Positions 23,101 through 32,744 of a stretch of 64,000 bases of DNA are shown here, one piece after another. Position 1 is the stretch's first letter. Every line of letters starts with the position of its first letter. The translations under genes were made by a program, and so were the position numbers. The stretch is from Caprella mutica. Its lineage: Eukaryota > Arthropoda > Malacostraca > Amphipoda > Caprellidae. The stretch lies in contig CANNZV010001457.1 in NCBI GenBank assembly GCA_947561585.1, forward strand, positions 158,275-222,274. The letters run 5' to 3'. The notes below the pieces were generated by a model that saw only the letters and a program-made list of their open reading frames with translations, did no database searches and was not told where the DNA came from.

Positions 23101-24107
23101 TTTCTAACTGCAATTTTTTCAGGTAGTAGATCTCCTGAAGACTACAAACCTGTATCTGGAAGTGGGTTTCGACAGGGTAGAATGAACGAACGGAAACCAA
23201 ATTCCGATTTAGAAAATAGGTTTAGTGATGGTAGATTAGGTGATATGAATCCCAGCTTCGATTCAGAAAGTAGATATCCTAAATTTGAACCGAACAGTGA
23301 AAACCAAAATATTGATTCTGAAAGTGGGCTTCGTGAAGGCAGGATGGGTGGTATGAATCTCAATTCTGGAAATAGGTTTCGTGACGGTAGAATAGTTGGT
23401 TTCAGTGGCTCACAGAATAGACAAAATGATTATAACAGAATGAATTTAGAGACTTCTCAACGTGGTTCTAACTGTGAACCAGTACAGGGTAGACAGTTTG
23501 ATCAGTTCACAGAGATGATGCTTTCTACAGCGATAACTGAAGACTCGGACATGTGTGGTCAAAGTCTCCTATGTGTGGTGGGACGGATGCCTATCACTAT
23601 GTTGCCTCCTAAGGCATTGGGACTTAGAAACCTCATCAAGTTAGTAATAATATGAACTTTAAACTTTCATTCTTAGTTTTTGGTGTACCTTAATTTCTTT
23701 CAAGTTTCCTGAACAAATGTATGGAAGATATGTAAATATATTTGCAAATTCTATAATCTTTGTTTTCCTTCTTAAACACATAAAAATCATATTTTTTTAT
23801 TTCAATATTTTGCTAAAAAAACTTTTGGCCATATTAATCTATCACAATTTAATTCTAGTTAAATAATTATGGTCCTCCTAATCTGGAAAATATTAAGTTT
23901 ACGTTTATTTTATGTTATATTTTAGATAACTGCTTTATTTTTCATTTCAGAGAGTCCCAGATGACAATGGGCCGGAGTCAGCCCTTGTGGCAGTCCCTTT
24001 CTGAGGCCCTGGAAACGGGTGAGCGCTCCGGGTCCTCTTGTGAACGGGTCTACACCCAGTGCCCCATCCCACACGCTCAGCTGATGGAGGTGTTCTCTCG
24101 ACTCTGA
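20184..24107 (+). CDS. Secreted Gly-rich protein, six-exon model
   Basis: Exons 20184-20328, 21148-21349, 21473-21619, 22640-23049, 23123-23639 and 23951-24107 join in phase to 525 residues. Residues 1-22 form a signal peptide (basic-free hydrophobic LSLVCLTIALWCPVLA). Residues 50-115 are Gly/Met/His-rich (GGAMGGYSGGGHGMYGG). Residues 166-186 include PMYGLPWRKRR, a furin-like cleavage site, followed by a charged Lys/Asp-rich region and Arg/Gly/Asn repeats (SGNRFRDGR-like) in exon 5. The C-terminal ~80 residues carry four Cys (CGQSLLC; CERVYTQC) and end LMEVFSRL, which suggests a disulphide domain. Alternative: exon 3 is not spliced at AA|GTAATA and translation stops at TAA 21621-21623, giving 165 residues, with exons 4-6 belonging to another gene. 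The signal peptide suggests export, perhaps to cuticle; the family is not recognised. Confidence 0.65.
20437..20480. mobile_element. Fragment of MITE family B
   Basis: TAGGGTAAGTTACGTTATTC matches one end of family B; no opposite arm follows. It lies in intron 1 of the secreted-protein gene. Confidence 0.4.
20785..21095. mobile_element. Foldback MITE with GGCTTTGGCTCCAAAGCGAG arms
   Basis: The left arm (TTCGAATTCGCCCTATGG, CTTTGGCTCCAAAGCGAGAC, ACTTTGTGCATCC) and right arm (GATGCACTGAAGTGTCTCGC, TTTGGAGACAAAGCC, CGATGAACTCGAAAACCCTG) are inverted copies over about 65 bases. Inside, a second pair (GTGCATCAGTTCGATGCACTTTAG and AAGAGCATCGAACAGATGC) forms nested stems. It lies in intron 1 of the secreted-protein gene. 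Confidence 0.8.
21668..22612. mobile_element. Pogo/Tigger-like element without transposase, 945 bp
   Basis: The left end CAGTGAACCTGAGTTATGAAG and right end CTTCATAACTCAGGAGTTGTACTG are inverted copies and the flanks are TA on both sides, the target duplication of Tc1-mariner/pogo elements. Degenerate ATGAAG-type subterminal words repeat inside both ends. No transposase frame is present. It fills most of the intron between exons 3 and 4 of the secreted-protein gene. Confidence 0.75.
22085..22262. repeat. 18-bp tandem repeat (CCTATAATTGGGTATTGT)
   Basis: About seven increasingly degenerate copies, clearest at 22171-22230. The left edge contains inverted copies (CCATTATAGGATAATACAC). It lies inside the pogo-like element at 21668-22612. 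Confidence 0.8.
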
Positions 24108-24159
24108 AAAGAATCTCACTTGAATGAATTAATAATGTGATTCTTGCTAACTCTACGTT

Positions 24160-24340
24160 GCCTATCAAGAGGTTATTTAAACTCAACGTTGAAAGGTTTT
24201 ACGGGTTTCAAGCTTTCGAATAGAATAATTTGAAAATTTGTAGTTGAATAACAAAGACCTTCGACGTTAAGTTTAAATAACCTATTGGTCATAGGTTTCC
24301 CGTTGAGTATGAATCTTTTCAATCTATTATTGCACATTGC
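24160..24340. repeat. Foldback repeat with AGGTTATTTAAACTCAACGT arms
   Basis: The left arm GAGGTTATTTAAACTCAACG at about 24169 pairs with CGTTAAGTTTAAATAACCT near 24264. The following CCCGTTGAGTATGAATCTTT recurs near 19987. Probably a decayed MITE. Confidence 0.6.
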
Positions 24341-24367
24341 CCACTATTGTGACCATTCTACTTTTCA

Positions 24368-24532
24368 TGTAATTGATTAACGAGTGAATTACCGGATGTC
24401 ACAGTATCAAAAGGGGCGTTAACATTAGTCTGCAGGCAATCTGAAAGTTGGAAATTTTGCTTAGCCTATCATGACTTAACGCCTCTTTTCTTGCTACTGC
24501 AAACATACGGTAATTGAGTCGTTACCCTGTAT
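24368..24532. mobile_element. MITE family J copy 1
   Basis: The left arm AACGAGTGAATTACCGGATG, then AAGGGGCGTTAA; the right arm TTAACGCCTCTTTTCTTGCT, then CGGTAATTGAGTCGTTACC. The centre AATCTGAAAGTTGGAAATTTTG is shared with 26030-26152. Confidence 0.7.
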
Positions 24533-24940
24533 AACTAAGAGAGCATTTTTATCTTTATCATACAAATATGATTTAATGTATCATTTATAATTATGAATAA
24601 ATGAAATCAATGAAATTTAATACTACATCGAAAATTATTCATTCACGAATTATTTATCATATATCATTTCATATAGTTTTTTTTTTGCTTTTTCCTTCAT
24701 CATTCGTTCGTGTTTCAATTTTTGTTACCGATTAAAACAAAGATAATTGTTTAGTAACTACATATATGTATATAAATATATTAAAATTGTTGCTGTTATT
24801 TTAAGTAGTTACTGTTGATGCAATATTTCTTTCAGGTAATGCCGACTCACATTTTTTTAGATTTAAAAAGAATATATAAAAAAATAAACAATATCAATGA
24901 ATTGCAGTATTAATAATTTCCAATAAAGGTACCGATATCT
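24533..24940. other. Intergenic AT-rich DNA
   Basis: AATAAA at about 24597 is a possible late polyadenylation signal for the gene ending at 24107. Nothing else seen. Confidence 0.4.
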
Positions 24941-24941
24941 A

Positions 24942-25207
24942 AAGGGCCGTACACACGTAGGTTTTTTTAAGTCTTTCCACCAGACTTTTTGTTAAGCTCC
25001 TCCTACTTTTCCACGAGAATATAAGAAAAAACAATATAATCATTATTTATTTTAGTTTGTATTCTTAATATCTGCAGGTATCATGGATACCAACTGAAAT
25101 AAATAACAATTATATCGTTTTTTATTATATTCTCGTGGAAAAAGTAGGAGGAGCTTAGCGAAAAGTCTGGTGGAAAGACTTAAAAAACCCTACGTGTGTA
25201 CGGCCCT
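24942..25207. mobile_element. MITE family A copy 2, complete foldback
   Basis: Ends AAGGGCCGTACACACGTAGG and TACGTGTGTACGGCCCT. Arms of about 115 bases run through AAGTCTTTCCACCAGACTTT, GCTCCTCCTACTTTTCCACG and ATATAAGAAAAAACAATATA. The centre is TGCAGGTATCATGGATACCA, the same palindromic core as in family B copies 1 and 3. Confidence 0.9.
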
Positions 25208-25457
25208 CTATTAGTGTGCCATATTCTTAATTCATTTTAATAACCTATAATCTATAATAATAGAATTTATTTAATTTGTACTAAGTTTATATGATACCTT
25301 TTTATTTATAATAAAAAGTAAGGGAAATGAGAAGATCAATTAGTAACATACCAATTTATCATCATATGCCAATCACATTAATATAAAATCAACAATTACA
25401 ATTAACAAGCGACCAGATAATTTACAGTTACAGCAAATTTTAACGTAAGTAACTATA

Positions 25458-25620
25458 GGGTAAGTTACGAGTTATCGGTCAGTACTACATCTTCGGTCAT
25501 ATAAGAAAAAACAATATAAAAATTGTTATTAGATTGCACTGTATAATAGTAATAACTTTTATATTGTTTTTTCTATATGACCGAAAATGTAGTACTGACC
25601 GATAATTCGTAACTTACCCT
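25458..25620. mobile_element. MITE family B copy 4, near-perfect foldback
   Basis: Arms GGGTAAGTTACGAGTTATCG and CGATAATTCGTAACTTACCC, flanked by TA. Pairing runs on through GTCAGTACTACATCTTCGGTC and ATATAAGAAAAAACAATATA with few mismatches, so a transcript would form a ~75-bp hairpin. Confidence 0.9.
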
Positions 25621-25818
25621 AGCAATAGTTTACATGAATTAAATAGGGCAAAGTAACAGTTACCAAAAGCGAATTAATTACCGAATGAAAAATTTCAATA
25701 GACTATCATATAAAAAACTCATCAAAATATTATAATATATTAATAACCGAGAGATTTATATTATCTCCATAATAAATAATTAAATTAATGTAACTCTACT
25801 CACGCAACACAGATAAAA

Positions 25819-25881
25819 AGTTATGGTGGGGCCATAGAAGATAAAGGAGGGATAATCTTCTATAGCCCCACCATAACTTTC
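25819..25881. repeat. Minimal family C foldback, 62 bp
   Basis: AAAGTTATGGTGGGGCCATAG ... CTATAGCCCCACCATAACTTT (arms of 28-29 bases around a loop of a few bases). It is the two end sequences of family C joined with almost nothing between them. Confidence 0.85.
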
Positions 25882-26029
25882 ATTCAACACAATCAGACCC
25901 TAAACTAGAGCCTTACACTGTGGTATTACAGTGTTAAATAATCAATATATAATAGTATGTTTATTTATTAGTGCGAAGTATATATCTATAATAATAAAAC
26001 ACTTATTTAATTCAATATAATGATTTTTA

Positions 26030-26152
26030 TGGACACTCACAGTAGTCGCAAAGTGGGCATTAAACCAATCTGACAGTTAGAAATTTTGAATTGATTTCTG
26101 ATTAGCCTACTTCAACACGCACTTCCCGAGTACTGCGAGTGTTATCGTAAAA
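26030..26152. mobile_element. MITE family J copy 2
   Basis: CACTCACAGTAGTCGCAAAG on the left and TACTGCGAGTGTTATCG on the right are inverted. The interior AATCTGACAGTTAGAAATTTTG and TTAGCCTA match copy 1 at 24368. Confidence 0.6.
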
Positions 26153-26333
26153 ACTTATTTGAAACTGTAAGTTAAAATCCTTGCCTCTGATAATACCTAT
26201 ATGCGTAAATATTAATTACTATATTCTGATTTATTTTAGAGGGGCGGGACATTAATAATGGAGGGATATAATTAACTATAATTAATTATAATTAACTTAC
26301 AAACAACATGGAGAGTTTGATTAGGGTGAGTTC

Positions 26334-26498
26334 CAAGTTATAGAACAGTTGCAAATTTTCGATCATATAAGAAATGTTTTTTTTTTAACTTTTTTTGAAA
26401 TAATGATATAATTAATAATTAAAATAATGAGTTAAAATAGCATATTTCTTATATTTGATTGTAAATGTGGAACTGTCCCATAACTTGGAGCTTACCCT
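26334..26498. mobile_element. MITE family B copy 5, diverged
   Basis: GGGTGAGTTCCAAGTTATAG and CATAACTTGGAGCTTACCC are inverted arms; the interior is AT-rich. Both arms share the same changes (CCAAG/CTTGG), as expected if the arms are homogenised together. Confidence 0.75.
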
Positions 26499-27236
26499 AC
26501 TGACGTAAGATATGGACAGTGAAAGTACACTACGAAATAATTAAATTAAAGAGTATGGAAAGAATTTACAGTTCTTAGCACCGATTGTGACTAGTATTTA
26601 AGTTGCTAGCTTCATTTACAGTCATTTTATTAGCATAAAGGGGTTAACGACTAATTTTTAATCTCTTACCTTATCAAATGGAATTTGAATATCAATCATA
26701 TATAAATATATTTTTCATTAAATTAACTATACTTTAGAAAAAACAAATGTAAGCTAGGCAATAATTTTGAATAATAATCTTATCCCGTATCTTTAAAATT
26801 ACCATTTAGTGCAAATTATATATCAATTTCATATTAATAATTCTTGTTAAATTATAAATTTCATGCTAGTCATTACTTTAAAGTATAAAATATTGAATAT
26901 AACAACTCGATCTTAAACGTAAGTTTCAAGCTCTGTAGATTCCGTATTGCAATTTAATATTTTCATACATAAAATGATTGTTTATTTTGTTTTGGATGGA
27001 CTACATATTATTTAAGTTATTATACAACGTGATTTAATACTAAAACAACAAAAGATAAAACAGCAACTCAATCTCAAGGCAGAACGACTATAAAATTTTG
27101 GCAATCACTCTATTTTATATCTTTTTAACCAATAATATGAAGTAGAACAACTTCGATGCCTAATTTGGTTGTACTATTAATATGAATTACATTAATGTTA
27201 CTTCAGACAATTACTAATGTATTCTGACTGTATCGC
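26499..27236. other. Intergenic AT-rich DNA
   Basis: No gene or clear repeat seen. Confidence 0.4.
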
Positions 27237-27846
27237 CGGGTTCACACGTACAGATAAATCTTCAGATCAGTCGAAAAACCTCAGATGGAATGAAAAGTCA
27301 ATGATATTTTGACCCATCTGATTCATCTCAAAATCTGCCCAGGTACAGCTGACAAGATATCGCCATGGATGATAAACATGAGACAGAAATCGGACGGGGA
27401 GGAGCCAAAAATCAAGCAAGTACATCCTACCAACAGATCAGTCGTACGATGCATCGTATGACGAAAAATTCCATTTAGATTATCAGATGAAACGTTTCGA
27501 TAATTTCTCAAGACCAAATCTAAAGGGCCGTACTCACGCAGGGTTTTTTAAGTCTTTCCACCAGACTTTTTGCTAAGCTCCTCCTACTTTTTCCACTAGA
27601 ATATAAGAAAAAACGATATAGTAATTATTATTTATTTCAGTTGGTATGATACCAACTAAAATAAATTATAATTATATCGTTTTTTCTTATATTCTCGTGG
27701 AAAAAGTAGGAGGAGCTTAGCAAAAAGTCTGGCGGAAAGTCTTAAAAAAAACTTACGTGTGTACGGCCATTTAGTTTATTAGATGTATCGTTTCGATCAT
27801 TTTCAAGACCAAATTTTAAGATTTATCTGAACGTGTAAACTAGCCT
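27237..27846. mobile_element. Foldback element K, interrupted by a family A MITE
   Basis: GGGTTCACACGTACAGATAAATCTT (first 20 bases at 27239) and AAGATTTATCTGAACGTGTAAAC are inverted ends. TTTCTCAAGACCAAAT and ATTTTCAAGACCAAATT also recur on the two sides. The interior is split at 27521-27773 by a family A element. Confidence 0.65.
27521..27773. mobile_element. MITE family A copy 3, nested in element K
   Basis: TAAAGGGCCGTACTCACGCA on the left and ACGTGTGTACGGCCATTTA on the right; long arms as in copy 2. The centre has a shortened palindrome (AGTTGGTATGATACCAACT). It inserted after element K. Confidence 0.88.
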
Positions 27847-28125
27847 TAATTACAATCTATAGCTATAACAATGAGCTAAATTAGGCGTAGTAAGTGATGG
27901 CATTATTCATTTTATCCAAAGGCGAATATGAATGTGAACGGAATTATTCTACTTATAATTAGTCAATATACAATGCCCTCCATATACAATTTAAAGAATG
28001 AAAAAACATTCAATATCGGACATGTTAAGAAGATTAGATATATATGCAGCAATAGGTAGCAGATTTAGAATTCAGAAGAATATAGTCCCTGAAGTAGTTG
28101 GAGTCAAGAAGAGTCCCCCGTAATG

Positions 28126-31100
28126 TCATGACGCTCCTCCTTCTATGGACAACACATTCCTCCTTCCAAGGGAAGTCCTCTTGAAGGAGGAGAAGGTTTT
28201 GTAGAACAGAGACTTCATGGACCTTACATCGGAGTGGGAGACAGTTCGGTGTGGGTGAATTGGGGGTGGATGGGGGTGAGTTGTGGGTTCACTTGCTACA
28301 CTGGGGGAGGGGGAGGGGGCTGTAAGGGAGTTGACGCTTGCGGAGAGGGATGCGCTTTCCCTGTTCTTGGCCTGGGCCTCTCCATCTATCACTGACGTAA
28401 GTTCACAACTCTGAAGAATAACGTATCGTTAGAAAGAGATTGCATTCAGCATGATAAATAAATTAACAATCTTCAATGGAGTTTGTACATTACAATACCT
28501 ATAGCTATTTACTAAATTATATCCTTTTACCGTTTGCCAACTTTTTCATTTACTTTTGAGATATGATTAAGTAGATATTTATAAAATAATAGTAGCGTTC
28601 ATAGTGAAAACTTTTGATACATGTGATCGATTTCATTCTTTTAATGAGCTTACTTGGAAGTGTTTGTTGGTCCTCTGAGGAGGAGGACTCGCTTCAACGA
28701 TGGTCTCCAAGGACCCCGAACGTGAAGATCCTCTACTGAGACCACCGGAGGAACTTTTAGGTGACTGAGATCGTCGAGGAGATGGGGGAGTCTGTTGTAG
28801 TAGTTTGGCAGTGTTCAGGTGACCCGCCCTGAGGGCAATGTGAGATGGGGCCAATCCCTGGTCATTCTTGATTGTCGGGTCAGCTCCTGCCTTTAACAGC
28901 ACTCTCACCACCTCAATGTGACCGTAAAGAGCTGCGGCGTGGAGGGCAGACTCACCATTCTAACCAGGGATAGGAAGTGGAATTATCTCTTCTGATGAAC
29001 TTTAAAATTAGATGAAACAGGTTAACCACCTAGAAAAATCAAATCATGATTTTTTTTACGTAACTGAGCGATCAAAAAATTGTACTCCATTTATATATAT
29101 TAAATAGATGCAAATTTGATCTACTTGAATCGATAGTATAAATTCAAAAATAAATTTTATTTTTTTCTAAACTAAAGTAATTTTTTATTGGTTTCACAAC
29201 ATGATTTTTGTCGGTTCTTTGTGCACATGCATTTAGGTTTAATTGACATTAATATATATGGTAACAAAATACTGGAAGATCATAAATCGTAAGAATTATT
29301 ATTATATCATTACTAGTTACTATACTGAACCAATAGAAGGTATGAAACTTCTTGGAAAAGGTTAGTAAATTGAAGGTTTTATCACATGTTACATCATAAA
29401 TTCAAGATGGCGCTATTATCTATAAAATATGCTTTTAAAATCGTAGATCTCGAAAATATTATAGACGAAGAGAATTAAATCACTGGTATATAATATTAGA
29501 TACCATTTCATTTCGTCTATGATATTCTTAAGATCTATAAAGCACATTGTCACAATCGTAGTTATCTCTCTAATAGTAAATAAATAGAGAAATATACAAA
29601 TTACAATAATGGAAAATCCGAAAGTATTATGAGTGACGTCACACAAAATATTTTCCATTTGTTTTCAGATAAAAAATGTGCTATTATTCAGTTAGATGTG
29701 CATTTTCATGGAAACTAACTTACATAAAATTGTGTTCATCACGTATTACTCTCTATTTACTCTATTCACATCACTTCTGAAGAATCGATCAAGTTCACTG
29801 TCAATGAATTCGAAACTTATCATACATCTCTATTTATTTACTATGATCTCTCTTCACTCTGCAGTTACCAGATTCTTACCTTTAGAAGTCCTAGTTTCGG
29901 TCTGTGAACGAGAAGGCACTTAACAACATCCAAATGGCCTTTGTGAGCCGCTTTGAAGAGGGCGGTGGCTCCATCCTGTTACGGAACATTGCCCAGATTA
30001 ATTCTATTGCCAAATTTTAGTTTGAAGTGTCCACAAATAAACGGGTATCAGATAAAGCTTAAAACCTTTTTTAAGACGCTTTGATAAAAGATTGCATAGT
30101 TTAAAATAACTCAGATGGGGTATCATCTTTTTTTTTTGAAAATTTTAGAAAATAAAACATTTTCTACTAAAGATATTAATGTTGAAATGAAATAATTCAA
30201 AAAAATCATAATAACTTGAATCTTTCCTGATTTATTAATCATGAAATACTTGCCGATTAGAAAGAGTTATCAAGAATAAAATATTCACTTATCATTAATT
30301 AGATGTCAGTTTGTCTTCAAATCCTTTAATTATTCCTTACCCGTCGGGGTGTATCGGGCTGTGCCCCATGACCTAACAGTTCCCTAACCACCGAGACATG
30401 ACCCATCTGGGCTGCTATCCACAGGGCACTCGCCCCGTCAGACCGTCTGGCGTCTATCCTTGCCCCGGCACGCAGTAGACACCTGACATGAAGGGGAGTG
30501 GTTAGTCTCCAGAAAAATGTTAGTTACTTTGCAGATATTGAATAGAACAAACTCTAAATGTACTATGAAATGTCAGCAGCTGGTAAAGGGCTAGATCCAC
30601 GTATTAATATTAATATCCTAATTTTTTTATTTTATTCTGCCTCACATTTCTGCATTGCCAAGATTAGCAAAAAAAAATTTGAAATGCAAGTTATGTTGCT
30701 TTGAAGCCGAGTAGATAGTTTAAAATTCATTATTTGACCGAGTCTCCTACAAAACACAAGCCAAGTTGCTATAAAGCCCAACAAATTTTATTCAATTAGT
30801 GTTTTACCCAATAAAGCATAGTTTATTAACACTAACTCACCGCGTGATTGACGCATGTCCATTCTGCGCAGCAACAAACAATGCAGAGGCTCTATCGCGC
30901 ATCATAACTTGTGGGTCAGCGCCTCTGGTGAGCAAAAGCTGTACTACATCAACGTGTCCACACTGTGAGGAAACTATCAGCGCTGTGCCTCCATCCTAAA
31001 AGTTTAGTAAATGTGTTAAAATTTTAGAACCATTAAACTTTTTAAATTTATATTGAACTTAAGTCCTCGTAAAAAGTGACATCTATAACATTTTCTCTTT

Positions 31101-32740
31101 GCGTGCTGAAATTCTATTACAGAATATGTTCAGCGCAATTTAGCGAATTCAACAATCTCGAGAGTGCGTTGCGCGTTTTTAACTCTGACATTCGTTAAAT
31201 TTCGGCAAACATATACACTACTATTCCTTTTATTCTTCACCTTGGATGCAGTGTCCACATCAACTCCAGCATCAAGCATCAAGTTAATGATGTCGACAAA
31301 GCCCCCCTGAGCAGCGAAAAACAGAGCACCTGTCCCAGTCTGGAGAAAAGGAAAGACACTTTAGTAGCAGATAGTAATAACACTATCTTAAGTTAAAGAA
31401 CATTAAATGCAATAAGTAATGGGTACGCCTCGCTCACACTCCTCACGCCCCACTCACGTACACGCCCTACTCACACGTCTCACGCCCCATTTACACATCT
31501 CACACCCCTCACGCCCTACTTACATATCTCACGCCCAACTCAAACGCCTCACACCCCACTCACGCCACAACCACACGCCCCACTCACGTATCTCCGGGCG
31601 TTAGGGTCTGCCCCTTGTTCCAGTAGTTCTGCCACACACTCAGTGTGCCCATTGGCTGCAGAGAGGATGAGAGGGGTGGTGCCGTCCTGAGGAGGAGTAG
31701 AAGGTGAGGAGGAATGGATAGGGTAAATTACCAATTTTCGGACAGTTCTACATCTTTGGTCATATAAGAAAACACGGAATAATAATTATTAAAATTAAAT
31801 AATTATTATAATATAGTTTTTTCTTATCTGATCGAAGATGAGGAACCGACTGATAATTCGTAATTCCATACTCATATATAATTCAAATAATCATATATTC
31901 GTTAGAAGAAAACGAGAAAGATTAGATAAAAAATGAATGTTATTTATGTATACCCAAAATTTAGTAAATCAGAATTTACATTTAAATATTTTTTTTCACA
32001 TTCAATATTGAACATTCTTCAAAATAAATGATATGAGGACATTCTCTTTTTTTTCTATCCTATGTAATGTTTTGTTGTGTATAAATATTTAAATATATCT
32101 CTCTAGCTAGGCTTCATATCTATTTCTTTTAATCGATTCAGTGAAAAAATAATCAAATGACTATTCTCAACATAATCTTAATCAAAATAATCAAATGATT
32201 ATTCTAAACACAATCTTAATAAAAATAATCAAATAATTATCCTAAACACAATCTTAATCAAAATAATCAAATAATTATCCTAAACACAATCTTAATCCAA
32301 ATAATCAAATGATTATCCTAAACATAATCTTAATCAAATGATTATCCTAAACATAATCTTAATCAAAATAATCATCAAATTACTATCCTAAACATAATCT
32401 TAATAATTAAGATAATCAAATGATTATCCTAAACATAATCTTAATCAAAATAATCAAATAATTATCCTAAACACAATCTTAATCAAAATAATCAAATAAT
32501 TATCCTAAACACAATCTTAATCAAAATAATCAAATAATTATCCTAAACACAATCTTAATCAAAATAATCAAATGATTATCCTAAACATAATCTTAATCAA
32601 ATAACTAATCCCTCCCTCTCACACTCACTCTATCAGTACAGTCCACATGCACTCTGCCACTGTCCAGCACCTTCTCCAGCTCCACCACATCTCCCCTGGC
32701 GGAGGCTGCGTGAAGCCTTTGGTCCCACCGGGTGCAAACC
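28126..32740 (-). CDS. Ankyrin-repeat protein resembling ANKRD29
   Basis: Eight minus-strand exons, in order: about 32738-32629, 31686-31588, 31339-31241, 30995-30841, 30482-30341, 29975-29880, 28959-28654 and 28410-28126 (stop TGA). Phases agree throughout, giving about 430 residues; the initiator exon was not found. Exons 2 and 3 are each 99 bases, one 33-residue ankyrin repeat. Repeats show DG.TALxxAAQxGHxxVVxxLLxxGAD (for example DGTTPLILSAANGHTECV). The order of repeat variants, including ALFFAAQGGFVDII and ALWIAAQMGHVSVV and the LGLLK linker, matches what I know of ANKRD29. The last two exons add about 150 Ser/Pro/Arg-rich residues that vertebrate ANKRD29 lacks, including SPRRSQSPKSSSGG and KSLFYKTFSSFKRTSLGRR. 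Ankyrin stacks bind proteins; the partner is unknown. Confidence 0.85.
31425..31590. repeat. Splice-donor-like minisatellite beside an ankyrin exon
   Basis: Degenerate units of about 15-20 bases (CGCCCCACTCACAC, CTCACGCCCTACTTACAT and so on) run up to the donor of the exon at 31588-31686. Read on the minus strand, the intron starts GTGAGTGGGGCGTG and the array repeats GTGAGT, GTAAGT and GTGAGA words. Confidence 0.8.
31730..31868. mobile_element. MITE family B copy 6, intronic
   Basis: GGGTAAATTACCAATTTTCGG and CTGATAATTCGTAATTCC are imperfect inverted ends around an AATAATTATT core. It lies in the first visible intron of the ankyrin gene. Confidence 0.7.
32152..32605. repeat. 38-bp tandem array, about 11-12 copies
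   Basis: Unit AAAATAATCAAATAATTATC then CTAAACACAATCTTAATC; some units are shortened (for example near 32330 and 32400). It lies in the intron between the first two visible exons of the ankyrin gene. Confidence 0.9.
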
Positions 32741-32744
32741 TTTA

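Noticed and set aside
29416..29923. Open frames of 75-80 codons on both strands between ankyrin exons
   Set aside because: AT-biased intron sequence with no domain or splice support.
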